From: Chinchilla lanigera
Taxonomy: Eukaryota; Chordata; Mammalia; Rodentia; Chinchillidae
Direction: 5' to 3'
NCBI RefSeq assembly: GCF_000276665.1
Contig: NW_004955472.1
Span: 9,733,443 to 9,797,442, forward strand
Length of the DNA: 64,000 nt
A program made the translations under genes and the position numbers. Shown piece after piece: positions 25,195 to 36,872 of this stretch; position 1 is the first letter of the stretch, and each line of letters starts with the position of its first letter. Below the pieces are notes generated by a model. That model was not told the origin of the DNA. It did no database searches and was given only the letters and a program-made list of their open reading frames with translations.

Positions 25195-25530
25195 CTCTGT
25201 TTTTTCCAGTACTGAGGACTGAACCCAGGGCTTTGCACTGAGCTATATCTCTTACATCCCAGCTCTTTCACTAATTCTTTTCCTGTTTGTTTTTTGTTGT
25301 TGTTGTTGTTGTTTTAGTTTTTCTTCTGGTACCAGAAATCGAACTCACGACCTTGCACTTGCCAGGCAGGTTCTGTGCTGCTGAGCTAAATCCCCAGCCC
25401 CTCTTTCACTAATTCTTATTTTGAGACAGGGTCCCCTAAGTTACTAAATTGCCTAGTTATACTCAAACTTGTGCTCCTCCTGTTTAAGCCTCCTACAGTG
25501 CTGGGAATATGAGCTGGCACCACCACCTCC
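25195..25530 (-). mobile_element. B1-dID dimer SINE, minus strand, split by a younger SINE
   Basis: In reverse complement a B1-like left half (25530 down to 25418, with AGGAGGCTTAAACAGGAGGAGCA and GGGACCCTGTCTCAAAATAAG) is followed by an ID-like right half (25262 down to about 25200, GATATAGCTCAGTGC, CCTGGGTTCAGTCC). This is the B1+ID dimer layout. The young ID SINE at 25280-25400 lies between the halves. Confidence 0.75.
25280..25400 (-). mobile_element. ID-type tRNA-derived SINE, minus strand, nested
   Basis: Perfect 17-bp target-site duplication CTCTTTCACTAATTCTT at 25263-25279 and 25401-25417. The tail on the left is a (TTG)n-interrupted T run. Nested in an older B1-dID. Confidence 0.97.
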
Positions 25531-25624
25531 TGCTTCTTTTGACTTCCAAAGCTGTGGTATACGGAAAATATGAAAAATTACCTTCTTCACAAGTAAGTAA
25601 CTTGTTTTAAAATTGAGTACTATA

Positions 25625-25887
25625 GGGGCTGGGGATTTAGCTCAGCGATACAGTGCCTGCCTTGCAAGTGCAACATCGTGAGTTCGATTCCTGGTACCGG
25701 AAAAAAAAACAAAAAAACAAACAAACAAAAAAAAAAAAATCCTGTAGGATTCGGCCAGCAGTGACAGCTCTGAGCNNNNNNNNNNNNNNNNNNNNNNNNN
25801 NNNNNNNNNNNNNNNNNNNNNNNNNNNNNNNNNNNNNNNNNNNNNNNNNNNNNNNNNNNNNNNNNNNNNNNNNNNAAAAAAAAAAAA
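25625..25887 (+). mobile_element. ID-type tRNA-derived SINE, plus strand, tail broken by a gap
   Basis: The head is intact from 25625 (GGGGCTGGGGATTTAGCTC) to GGTACCGG and an A/C-rich tail at 25700-25739. Then come 36 bases of unrelated sequence, 100 N, and a second A run. The flanks ATTGAGTACTATA (25612-25624) and ATCGAGTACTACA (25888-25900) look like its target-site duplication, so everything between them belongs to one insertion or a nested pair. Confidence 0.8.
25776..25875. other. assembly gap, 100 N
   Basis: Exactly 100 N, a length often used for gaps of unknown size. It lies within the tail region of an ID SINE. Confidence 0.99.
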
Positions 25888-26345
25888 ATCGAGTACTACA
25901 GAAGCAAAGTCATAGGACAGGCTCATGAGTGGGACTGAAAGGCAGCAATGGACCAGGACGCTGTTATAGAATCCATGAGAATTCTGTGGAGAAAGGAGCG
26001 ATAACTTAAAAGTGGTGAAATGACATCTGAAATATGTCTACTGTCTTTTTGTTGTCTAATACAGAAAATGGGATTTTTAATTACAGCAGTAGGAAAAGTT
26101 GCAGAGAAGAGGGAAAATCACTAATTCTATCACAGGGACCCACGTTCACAGGGCAAGAATATAATGCAGCTCCAGATATTCACTGGGAGGCAGAAAGAAG
26201 GGTTTCAGGACATTGGCTCTGAGTGGGACTCAGCCAAATCTCAAGCCTGGGGAGAAGCTAAACTCATCCCTACATATGCAGACAGGAAGAATTTGGGCCA
26301 GAATTAATTCAAATGCTACTTACAAGTGGCCATCAACAAATATAG

Positions 26346-26855
26346 GAAATGTTTAATTTTTTAAAAAAGTTATTGTAAAAAGAGTGCCATTAATGTCCTT
26401 CAAAATAGTTCCCTTCATTGTAAACACACTTATCCCACAGTTCTTGGCACTTTATGAAGCAGTTCTGGAAGTTTTCCCTGAAGGTCTGTTGGCCCCCTTG
26501 TACATGCAGCCTCCATGTCTTGAACCTATTCAAACAAGTAGCGTTTCATGGTTGTTTTGCATTTTGGGAAGAGGCACAAGACAGATCTGGTGGACGGGCA
26601 CATCACAATGTTTTTATACGCCTGCCTTTTAGTTGGATGGCGCTAGGCAGCTGCATTCACACTGTTTTTGATCAGACCTCATAAATGGATGAGATAAAGC
26701 AGGGCTTCCAGAACTGCTTCAGGAAAAGGCAAGAGTGTTGGGACAAGTGTGTTCAAAGGCACGGGAAGTATTTTGAGGGTAATTAATGATAATGTGTCTT
26801 TTACTGTAATAGATTTTTAAAATCTTTAATAATCATTGTAAGTTTTTTTTTATCG
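26346..26855 (-). mobile_element. palindromic mariner-derived element, copy A (minus orientation)
   Basis: Two inverted arms both encode the end of a mariner-type transposase. Reading inward-to-outward, the left arm (minus strand, about 26475 to 26365) gives NCFIKCQELWDKCV...NYFEG. The right arm (plus strand, about 26707-26815) gives NCFRKRQECWDKCV...KYFEG, then GTGTCTTTTACTGTAATA. The left arm is longer and reaches back to about 26610, where a minus-strand Ser/His-Gln-Ile ... Pro-Leu-Pro-Lys reading recalls the region around the third catalytic Asp. A hinge at 26611-26677 joins them. Degenerate and without a catalytic core, so non-autonomous. Outer borders are approximate. Confidence 0.75.
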
Positions 26856-29800
26856 CACTGGTAATTTTACTAATGTAAATAAGTGCCTTCAGAAGACCAG
26901 CTCTGAATGAAGTCAAAGAACATGTTTGGTTCCATTTTTTCAGACTAAAATTTGGGAACATGCAGAAAATTTCAAGGTATTTGTATTGTTTTTCATTTCT
27001 TTGCTTTTACACCAGGCTCTGAGTCATCCATGTCTTCTTGTTTTCCCTTTACTGGGCTTTTACACATGTGTTCTAAAAATCTCTGACATGGAGATAATTC
27101 AGTAATGGCTTATTTTTTTTAAAAAGTTGGTTCAGGGGGAACTGTTTTGTATTATGGTTAAAAGAGCTTTGCTTCAAATGCACAAGGTAAGTAAATTCTG
27201 TCAGTCTCTTCAAAGCCAGAGAGAGAAATCTGCCAGTTATGCAGAGAATAGAAATACACATTTTAATCTAAATTTATTCCTAAAGCATTCTCTCTGGGTA
27301 GCACTAGTTATTAAATCTCTAGTTACATTTTGCCGTTGAGCAAGACTTGACGTGCAGGAGCGTGAGGATCCAGAATTGTAATGCCTTTCGTTCTGAAGAC
27401 GTAACTGCTTCCCGTGTGCCCTGCAAGTCACGCTTGAACTGTGGGCAGGGAAATGGCTGGTGTGTGTGAAACTTTTGGCTTAATATTGTTTGATTGGTTT
27501 TTACTATTAATGCATGTTTCTGTTTTTAGTCATTTGCCTGCATTTAAATTATAGCTATGTAATCTCACATCCAAAATTGCCTGAGATGTTTCTTTTTCAA
27601 GTCATCGTGGACTGCAGCATGGCAGGGAGTGAGCACCAGGGCCATGCATGTGTGAGACCAGCATAAATTCTAGGCTCACCACTCAGAAGTTTCTGTTACA
27701 GCTCCGCTAAAGCTATTACTGTACTTCAATTCCCCACTGCTCCCCTCTGGTTTGACACTCTCTAGTATATAAGCAGCAGGAATAAAAATGAATGCCCTAT
27801 ATATAAAAAATGTTGTTTGAGAAAATAATGATAAACCACTTTAAAAAGATTATCTCCTATCTTTGCCACTTCTTATCATGGGGCTCTTTAGCCTTATTTA
27901 TTTCATACACTGATTTTCTACAGAAATTAGGTTGTTAGGTGAGAGTGCCTGACAGCAAAACTCACTCCTTCCCCAAAACTTGTCTCCTCACTTGATCCTT
28001 TGTGGTCCAGTCAGAGCTCAGTTATCTACTGGAGTTTTTTCATCATTTTTCCACCTGCCACTTTTTGTTATTATCTCAACTATTGACTGGAAAGGAAAAG
28101 ATGTTACTATCACATTCTACTTCTTGGCTATCTGAAAATTCTTTAAATCATCTCTTACACCTGTTTATGGTGAATGTACAGCTGACTCTGCTAGGATGAC
28201 AGGATCTTATAGGAAGTCTGAGAAAACTAAATGTCTGCTCTTGCCTAAATCCAGTGTCCCCACAGTGTGTATGATCCTGGAGAGAAAAGACACCAAATGA
28301 ATCAGGGTTAATAATATCCAAGTTTTCCTTAAATTCCTATCTTGTCCCAAAAGATGATTTGAGTGAAATATACCTAAATGTACATCTCAGATGAAATCAG
28401 GATAGTTTGTAAGGGTAGCTAAAAAACAAAAGGGGAAATTTCTCACAATAGAATTAAGAAGAAATTTGTTAGCAGTGAAGAAAAGAAATCTTGATTATTA
28501 TTCTCCAACAATGATGTTCTAGAAAGCATACATCAATAAAGGAGATGGGAAATTTTAACTTTTTATGATTCGCTCATGATGAGCTTTGGATTCTTTGGAT
28601 TCTTATGTAAATATTTATTAAATAAATCCATGATATTTAATGCTTGCTTTTCTCATTTAGGAAGGCTTAGAACTGTTGATAAAATAAGTAGGGTATTACA
28701 TTCTAATATGGAAGAGTCAATGAGCAAAGAGGGAAAAAAGCCAGCAAAGCAATGCAATTCTAGGCAATTACCTGATATTTAAACATACTTCTACTAAAAA
28801 CAAGATAGTGGAGACAATTTTCATTAAGAAAAAGGAATGGTTTCCTATCACAATTCTTAGATTTTCATTAGCATTTAATCCATCCAACAAATATTTTGAT
28901 CTCCTATTACCAGGAAACTGTAATCATTTATTTCAATTTAGAAACACGTGCAAGCAAACTTTAGCCAAGTTGAACTCAATTAAAAAATGACCTATTCTTT
29001 GGTTAAACATAGATTCTAATCAAAAGACTTATTTACTTTACACTGGTCGCTTGTTATCATAGATTCTTTTTGGTTTTTTTCAGTTGATGTGATTTCAGGG
29101 TCATTAGGAATTCCATATTTCCCATAGCTGGTTTCTTTTAGTTCTTGAGAAGCTATGTTTAAAAAATATAAAAATAAATGACCCAAAATTCAGTCCAGGT
29201 GTTACATTTCTCATTACAAAGTGTTGTCAGAGAGAAAGATATCCACTCACCCTGAATGGTGGAAAAGCATTCTTATTTAGGATAACTCTTAGTTTATATT
29301 TTACAACAGAGCACCATGTGAACCATAGGTCAGTAAGCATGAACTAGCAAAACAACACAAGTAAAACAAAAAAGAAAGAAAAGAAAAAGACTCATTTAGG
29401 CAGGAGGAAAAAGCTGATTCATAAAATGTTTGTCACGATGTATGTGTTTCTACGCAATAGATGATCCATTTTAGCTTTCTTGTCCACCGGTAATAAACTT
29501 CGCATGACAATTTCTGCAAATCTTGGAAACAGACAATAAAACTGGATGTATCTTTCCATGCTATGCTGGGAATAACCTTCTCTTTCTGGATTATCTCATT
29601 TTCCTGAATGCAAAATTTTCTTTTACTGCAAGAGAAAATTTCTTTCACTGAAAAATTTACCACTTATTATGACATTTTATAATGCTTTATATTAGAAATT
29701 AACTTATAGAAAACAGATAGTAATGCATACAATTCTTGTCTAGGGGCACTACAAATAATGCTTGACGAAGTGCGTAGGATATGATTCTTCAGTCATAGCA

Positions 29801-31139
29801 GTGAAAATGATTTCTGGACTGGAAGTAAAGTAAGTTCTCTATATTAGCCATTAACCGGTTACACATCTGTTAGCAAATTTACTTCTGCATTTCTTTGAAT
29901 GACATTTTATAGAAATCACAGTTCCTTAAATTCTTCTCAAACCAGGTTTAATATCTTGCTGATTCCCTTCATTACAGTTACATTAACATTAACATGCTCA
30001 TTTTCTATTTCTATGACAGTCATGTTTGTAACTTTTTGAAAATTATACTTTAACATTCTTTCTAACAAAAGTCTTCAACTAATAAAATAGCCCTCCAGTG
30101 ATGAGAAGAGGAACAAAAGGCTGATCACAGGAATACAGAATAAGCTGGCAGGCAAACAGAAAAAAAACTCAAATTAGACAGCAAGAAAAAAGCTACTGAA
30201 ATGAAGCACTGCTCAGCTGTAAGTTACAAATGGTATTAACTTTGCAGAGTCTAAACTGTCATAGTAACATTGCCAGGAGATTATTGTTGATAGATATCAC
30301 CACAGTTAAGTCTGAACAAATAACTACGTAGATAGTTAAGAACTCTTTTCTCTTTACTTTAATTGATAACAGTTTACACATATTTTCAATATACTTTAGA
30401 TACTGGTCTGTAGCCTTGAAATTGCAAATTCTATAATACAAAATCCCTCGTTTTATGTCCTAAAAAGTGCTAAATAGACATAAGTACAATGTCAATATGA
30501 TTTATGCAGCAAGAGGTCCCATGGAATCCAAACTAAATTTTAAAGTAATATGAACTTATGATTTGGGCATTGATTTTCAAGCCGATGTGGAAACAAAAAT
30601 TGTAACAGGAAATTTTAATTCCATAACAGCTACAGGTAGACAAGAACAGTGCTGAGCATGCTGTCAAGCCATCTCCACTGCCTGGGTCTGAGAGCGTAAT
30701 AAGCCCCTTTCTAGGAAGAATCAAGGTTTTCAAATATAGCCATCAGATTTTAAAGAGAAAAATCATTCTTTATATATCAGAGGGAACACATGCTAGAGTT
30801 TAATTTAATTTGCTAATTAGGGAAACAGTAGAAGGGTTCATTTAAGGGTCTCGCTTAGTAATAGACACACACACACATATTCTCAATGAAAGTGAAAAAT
30901 GCTAGAGTAGCAAGTAAACTGAAAGAATATTGGCAGACACATTTTTGCTTCGCTTTTTAGTTTTGAATTTTATGTTTTTTCTTAACAAAAGAATTCAATA
31001 TGCTAAGGGTGCACAAGAGTCTTGGAGTTCTCTGACACAAAAATGTTGAGCAAAGTGGGCTCCTTATGGAGGGCACCAGTAAAATGCAGCGAAGTGGCTT
31101 ACCACCTACCCTGAAGTGATTTTTCAAAAATAGACATAA
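26856..31139. other. unannotated AT-rich stretch
   Basis: I see no gene, young SINE or LTR in these 4 kb. ORFs are short (76 codons or fewer) and lack motifs. A (CA)n run of about 6 units is at 30866-30878. Ancient repeats beyond recognition by eye are likely. Confidence 0.4.
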
Positions 31140-31345
31140 AAGCCACTCTTCGTGTTGCAGGTCTGGAATTCCAGCTAGTCTAGAAGCTGTGGCAAACAGG
31201 TCACAAGTGTGAAGCCAGCCTGGACAATTTAGTGAGGCCCTCATTTAAAATGAACCTAAAAAGATGTGGGTAAAGATTAGTGGTAAAGCACTCGCCTAAC
31301 ATGTATAAATCCCTGGGTTCAAGCCCTGGCATGTGAATAAAGGCA
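31140..31345 (+). mobile_element. B1-dID dimer SINE, plus strand, old
   Basis: A B1-like left half (GGTCTGGAATTCCAGCTA, CAGCCTGGACAATTTAGTGAGGCCC, then CATTTAAAATGAAC) is followed by an ID-like right half (GGTAAAGCACTCGCCTAAC, CCTGGGTTCAAGCCC). Confidence 0.75.
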
Positions 31346-31892
31346 TCAAAAGTAGGTACACTGCAGACAAACCTGAAGAAGTTATTCGTAATTGTATGTG
31401 AAATATTTCCAGAAATAGCACGTTAAGAATTTTAAAGCATATATTCTAGGTTGTAGAAAACTGGGTTCAAATCCTCATATCCCATTTAACAGAGCTTTTA
31501 TAAAATTTGTGCAGTAAGGTTTTTTGTGGTTGTGCTTTCTTATTTCTACACAGAGGACAATGACACCATCACTTAAATTTGTAATGAGTATTAAATTTAA
31601 AAGTATATTTCACATATGTACGTAAACTATGTCAGGCACATACTGTACAGAAGTAAGCTCACTGAGAGCTCTTTTTATTTTTAGTAACATATGAAGATTT
31701 TGAAATGTAACAGATAAACAAACATGGATTGGTGAAGGCATGAAACGATCTATTTCTGAATATTAATTTTATGATCTTGTTTACTCTTAGAGGTTGCTAG
31801 ATCTTCAAAGTAGATACTGGATTGCACTGATGCTAAGAGTAGATATTGGATGCTAATTCTTTCCTGAATAAGGGCATTTAGTAAATATAATG

Positions 31893-32262
31893 TTGTGGTT
31901 AGATCAAGAATGATCTCCCAAATTTTCATGCATTTAGAGGTGAAGGCTTTGTAAGGTGATTTGATCCCAGGGATGCAACAACTGAATGTGTTGTCATGGG
32001 GTTGAGAGGCCCTTGGAAGAGGTGGCTCCCTGTGGTTGTTACCAGGGAGGGTTCGTCCCCTTCCGAGTTCTACTCTTCACTCTCTTCTTTCCCCTGTGCC
32101 ATGAGGTGAGCAGCCTTGCTCCCAGCCAGGTCCTTCTACCCGCCGTTTCTCTGTGTGAGCCTGCCGTGGACTGAAGCTTCTGAAACTGTGAGTCCAAAAG
32201 GTGTGTTCAAGTGGCAGGTGTTGGGTATTTTGTCTCAGCAGTGAGGAAAGGAATGAAGACAA
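31893..32262 (+). mobile_element. MaLR-type LTR (MT-like), plus strand
   Basis: Starts near TGTTGTGGTTAGATCAAGAATG and ends with GTTGGGTATTTTGTCTCAGCAGTG and a GAATGAAGACA terminus, parallel to the LTR at 14.6-14.9 kb. Middle landmarks include CTGTGCCATGAGGTGAGC. No internal region follows, so it appears solo. Confidence 0.75.
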
Positions 32263-32399
32263 GTAATAGTTCACAAGGACACAATACCTCAATGCAGTCC
32301 AAGTTTACATTTAAATCTTTCTAAATATCATTTAATGTTTATATTCTATGCTTATATTCCTGACATAAAAGGAATACACCATCCTATCATGCCAGTCAA

Positions 32400-33420
32400 G
32401 GTCAGTTATTTATTTCTAATTCCTTTTTTTCTGTAAGTGTATATTTCAAGTTCTTAGCAGTCAATTCCTTTGGGGTAATGGGTACATGCATATATAATTT
32501 CTTGGTCACTTTTCATCTCTTTACTCCCTAACCTCCCATCAAACTCTTCCAAAACTTTTTCCTTTTCCCAAAACATATGCCTCACTTTTTCTTAACATTT
32601 CTCCCTTATTTTATTCTTCAATTCACTGTGCCTGAATTATTTTACTTAACATTATGGTCACAAGATCCATCAATTTCCTAGCATATAGCATGGTTTCTTT
32701 ATTCTATATGAACAAATAAAATTTAGTTGTGCATATACTTGCTGATGGACACCTAACCTGCTTCCGTAATTTAGTGAATGTGAATTGTCTGTGATAAACA
32801 TGGGTACCCATGTACTACTATAATATGATATCTAATTCTTTCAGGGATGTACCCAACAGAAGTATAACTGGGTCAAATGTATTTCTAATTTTAGATGTTT
32901 GAGCAATCATTGTACTGATTTTCATCTGATCATACTATAATAAATTTTCACCAGCAATGTGAAAATATTCTACCCCCCCCCACATCTTTGCCAGCATTTG
33001 TTATTTTCTGTTATTGATGATAATCATTCTTACTGTGGTTAGATGGAATCTCAGAGTTGTTTTATGTGGATTTCCTTAAAGGCTGAAGATTATGAATATT
33101 TCTTTTTTTGGTTTTTCTCTGGTACCAGGAACCGAACTCACGACCTCGCACTTGCCAGGCAGGCGCTTTTGCCGCTGAGCTAAATCCCCAGCCTCTATGA
33201 ATATTTCTTTTTATGTACTTACTGGCCATTTGTACATCATTTGAAAAGTGTCTATGCAGAATCATAGGCCAATTTTTGCTTTAGTAATTTGTTGGGGGAG
33301 TATTTTTTGAGTTCTTCGTTAATTCTAATTTTGACATTTTCAAAATATCCATATTTAGTGTAATAGGAAAACCATTGTAAAGGTCTAGTACAGGCAGATA
33401 TGAAAATTAGGGTATTAAAA
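32400..33420 (-). mobile_element. L1 3' region (end of ORF2), antisense, degenerate
   Basis: In the plus direction the text is the well-known complement of the L1 ORF2 end: a TGATGGACACCTAACCTGC piece, GATAAACATGGGTACCCATG, GATGTACCCAACAG, CTGGGTCAAATG, CTTTGCCAGCATTTGTTATTTTC, and TACTTACTGGCCATTTGTAC. The reading frame is broken many times. A young ID SINE (33108-33195) interrupts it. Confidence 0.85.
33108..33195 (-). mobile_element. ID-type tRNA-derived SINE, minus strand, in L1
   Basis: Perfect 17-bp target-site duplication TATGAATATTTCTTTTT at 33091-33107 and 33196-33212. The tail is short. Confidence 0.95.
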
Positions 33421-33428
33421 AACTTAGG

Positions 33429-33536
33429 GGGGCTGGGGATTTAGCTCAGCAGCAAAAAGCGCCTGCCTGGCAAGTGCAAGGTCGTGAGTTCGGTTCTCCA
33501 TACCGGAGAAAAACCAAAAAAAAAAAAAAAAAAAAA
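33429..33536 (+). mobile_element. ID-type tRNA-derived SINE, plus strand
   Basis: Head GGGGCTGGGGATTTAGCTC, GAGTTCGGTTC B-box part, and a long A tail ending at 33536. The insertion carries an extra AA in the GCAGCAAAAAGCGCC stretch. No clear duplication. Confidence 0.92.
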
Positions 33537-34745
33537 GTAACTAGCAAAGCTTGTATAATATAAATTTCTGTTTTCATCATTTGCTCCATGTTCTAATAAA
33601 TCTTCTAGTGGGGATGTGGAAGACCCCATTAATACCACTCTTCTCAGCTGAAATCTGAGCTAAGAACAACAGAAGTTTCAACTATTTTCACCTAAATTAG
33701 AGTAAGAATTAAAGAAATAGTAAAGTTCTCTGAATATTCTTCCTTTTGGTATAGTTTCAATAAAATTCCCAAGCCTGTATTATGACAAAAATTTAGTTGT
33801 ACAACATAAACATATTTTAGCAAAGTTCTCCAAAAGAGTAAAACATATAATATAGTATCTCTCTCTTAAGTGCTGTATTGTTAACCAATGGAAATACCAA
33901 GAATCCTAGAAATTATCACCTTTCCTCTCATGTTTAGCTTGCTTCAAATAAAGTAGAAGGAAATACATTATTCTTGGACCTACTTTGACCTTAAACTGGT
34001 AAAAAATTACTACACATATTCAGCAATATTGAAGCTAAAATAGTCAATGTTCTCGAAGTTAATGGGCAAGATATGGTAGACATGGAAATCTCCAAAATGA
34101 GATTTCTATGGAATGTCCTAAAAGATTTCTTTCTAATTTTCTAACTTTCTAATTATCTCCTCTTAATCTTTGAATATTTTTGTTTCTTTGATACTATGAT
34201 ATTTTCTTTAATATCAAATTTTGTCAGTATTCCCTTCTTCAGATATTTTAAATATGTTAACATAGGAATGGAAAGGTTATTAACATACAGTGAAAAAATT
34301 TCCTAAAACAATAAATATTTCTCTTTTAATATTGGACAATGTTAAAAGAATTAACATCATATTTCTAAGTCTAAACTGAACAGCACAATTGCAAAATAAA
34401 AATTCTGGTATCAATAGAATACAAAGAAAATATAAAAATAAAACCATTTAAAGGTGAGAAAATTACTATTGATAATATCACACAGATATGAGAAATTGCA
34501 TTTACTTTGATTAATTTATTACAAATAATTCTCCTGTTTAAATATGTCTTTATCATGATGATAATTCTTGTAGATGAAGACCTAAAGCAACTCACCTAAA
34601 AGTATTTTATTCTGGAAGAATTGCCTTTGGAGTAACTTTGAGAGTAAATTTTCTAAAAGATAAGTGGATAAGCCCACTGGGCACAATTATCAAGGAAAAG
34701 ATAAGACACTAGACGCTTCCTTATCACTTAACCACATCATATTTT
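33537..34745. other. unannotated AT-rich stretch
   Basis: Nothing recognised. Confidence 0.45.
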
Positions 34746-35165
34746 TTTTTATTTTTATTTTTTATTTTAAAGATAAAAGGAGGGAATCATTAACAGACAT
34801 ACGACATTTTACATCATATCACAAGCACAATACAGACAATACAGAGTTACAAACAAAGTGGTAGGGAATTAACAATGGTGGTTGTATTACATATTGATAT
34901 CTTCAAAGTGGCTTCTCATGAAAACAGATATAGACATGCAATACTGGTCAACCAAAGACTCATTGACAGTTCCACATCATATGTTTAACCACCATTACCA
35001 AAAGTAACACAATCACACTGAAGATAACAATATGTAATATAACAACCATCGTTAATCACCTATCACCTTGTTTTGAAATTCTGTACAGTTTTTATGTTAT
35101 TTTGTTTTTATCTTTGTTATTATTTTGTCTTCTCTTCTCTTTAAAACAAAACAAAAAAAACAAAT
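34746..35165 (+). repeat. inverted-arm repeat family 2, short copy
   Basis: The reverse complement of about 34750-34910 and the plus strand of about 35015-35160 align: GATATCAATATGTAATAC / GATAACAATATGTAATAT, then AACCACCATTGTTAATTCC / AACAACCATCGTTAATCAC, ending in a TTTAAAA-plus-A-rich outer end on both sides. About 100 bp of spacer separates them. Family not recognised. The same left and right arms recur at 51.3-53.1 kb in the opposite orientation. Confidence 0.7.
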
Positions 35166-36555
35166 AGAAATACTTAAGTACATTGTTTTTACAGAGCTAT
35201 CGCTTCCCCTTGTTACAGTGGCAGCATCCACAGATGTTAGTGAGTGATGGGGTTTTCGTCTGCTCTCTTAATGTATCTATTGAGTTTTCTTAACAGGATA
35301 AGAAGAAAGAAAAAAATTCAAGGATGACTAGTATCCAGACAGCAGCTGGAGAAGATAATGGATAGACTAACTTTTTTCATTTTTAATCACATGAACTGGA
35401 TTAATAATTTAAAACTTTAAATATATAATGCTTTCAAAGAAGGGAAATGGACCAGGTTTCCAAAGATATTGACTTCCAAAGTGCTATACGGAGGGGTAGA
35501 GTATTAAATTTTTAAATATTCTGATCTTAATCTTTACATTACAGACTGTCCGTGTATTGATCGGAGCAGTGTTTTGTCTTTCCCTTACCAAAGGTCATTT
35601 ATAGATATCACTGGTTGTCCTTCTGGGAAATGCATTATTGCAGTATCATTTTCTCCCCACATAATCAGAATCTCTGCATTTGTATTACTCACTTTTAAAA
35701 ATGTAAAGTTCCAAGTACAGTCCTAATTTTCATCAAGAAAAGTTGCAATTGTGCATCTATTTTTCACTGAAGTTAAGTATCATAATGCTGTGCACCTGTG
35801 TAGTTGAATATTGAAGTTGGAAATCTGTTATTTGACTTCTTTAAGAGTACCTTGCAAAATCTGTTAAATTTAAAAGGACAGTAACAGTGACTCTGCATTA
35901 TTAGGTCATCCTCCAAATGAAAGAAAGATGAGTAAATTAACAGCAAGGACTCTCTGTCTCTGTCTCTCTCTATATATATTTTTTTCATACAAAGTGAGGA
36001 TATACTATGAAAAGATTTATGACAAACACTGCACATGTACATACGCTATTAATTAGAGACTTCATTCTTCAATATGAATGTATCTCACCATGACTCACAG
36101 TGTTAGTGACCATGCCAGGGATAAGCTTACTCTACCAGTAACTATTCCCCTAGGTCAGAAGGGCACTTTCCTTTTCTTTGCATGCAGCACAAATACCATG
36201 GGTATATCACTATATGGCTGATTTAGTATACTATCATCAATTAAATATACCAGCATTAATTTGTTCTGAAGCACTGCTCAAAATAAATAGAATTTCAGAG
36301 AGACTCAGACCTTCTTCAACATAATAAATAATAAAAGCAGATGAAACAAAAAGGGTGAATTTTTTTTATTTGTAGACTTATTGAAACAGTTCCACAAACT
36401 CTGTTTAAAGAGAAATAAGATCAAAAGAATCTCTAGATGATATAGCAAATTTGTTAACTTTGCCTTTTATTTGAATAGTGTCTCTCATAACTAAGCGTGT
36501 ATTCTACCCTACTCCAGGTCTGATTTTAGCCTCTGCACATCATTCATTCTTCTTC
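35166..36555. other. unannotated AT-rich stretch
   Basis: Only a short (CT)n then (AT)n run at about 35951-35980. No gene seen. Confidence 0.45.
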
Positions 36556-36559
36556 TTTC

Positions 36560-36872
36560 TTCAGGTCTCAGTTGTCTCATGAAGATCTCCGCCAGGTGCT
36601 CATCTTGTCCTTCTTGACCAAACTACAGGCACTCGTAGCTCCTTGCAGTCTTGCATGATTGTATTCATGAAGATCACGAAGCCATACTTACTTGTTCCTG
36701 TATTATTACTGTCTGTCACACCCATTAGACTGTAAGCAAATACATGCCCAGAAGTTGTCCTTCTCACCTACTACCTCATCTCCTTCTATCACTGCCTCTC
36801 CAGTGCTGAGAACAATGTCTGCCAGAAATTGAATGATACTTATTGGATAAAGGAACAAATGGATGAATAGCT
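36560..36872 (+). mobile_element. L2 3'-end fragment, plus strand
   Basis: L2 landmarks in order: a TCTCAGTTGTCTCATGAAGA part, TAGACTGTAAGCAAATAC, CCAGTGCTGAGAACAATG, and a final GATACTTATTGGATAAAGG plus AACAAATGGATGAATAG. Confidence 0.7.

Noticed and set aside
25642..25928. ORFs over 25.6-25.9 kb
   Set aside because: They cross a 100-N gap and a SINE with A-rich tails.
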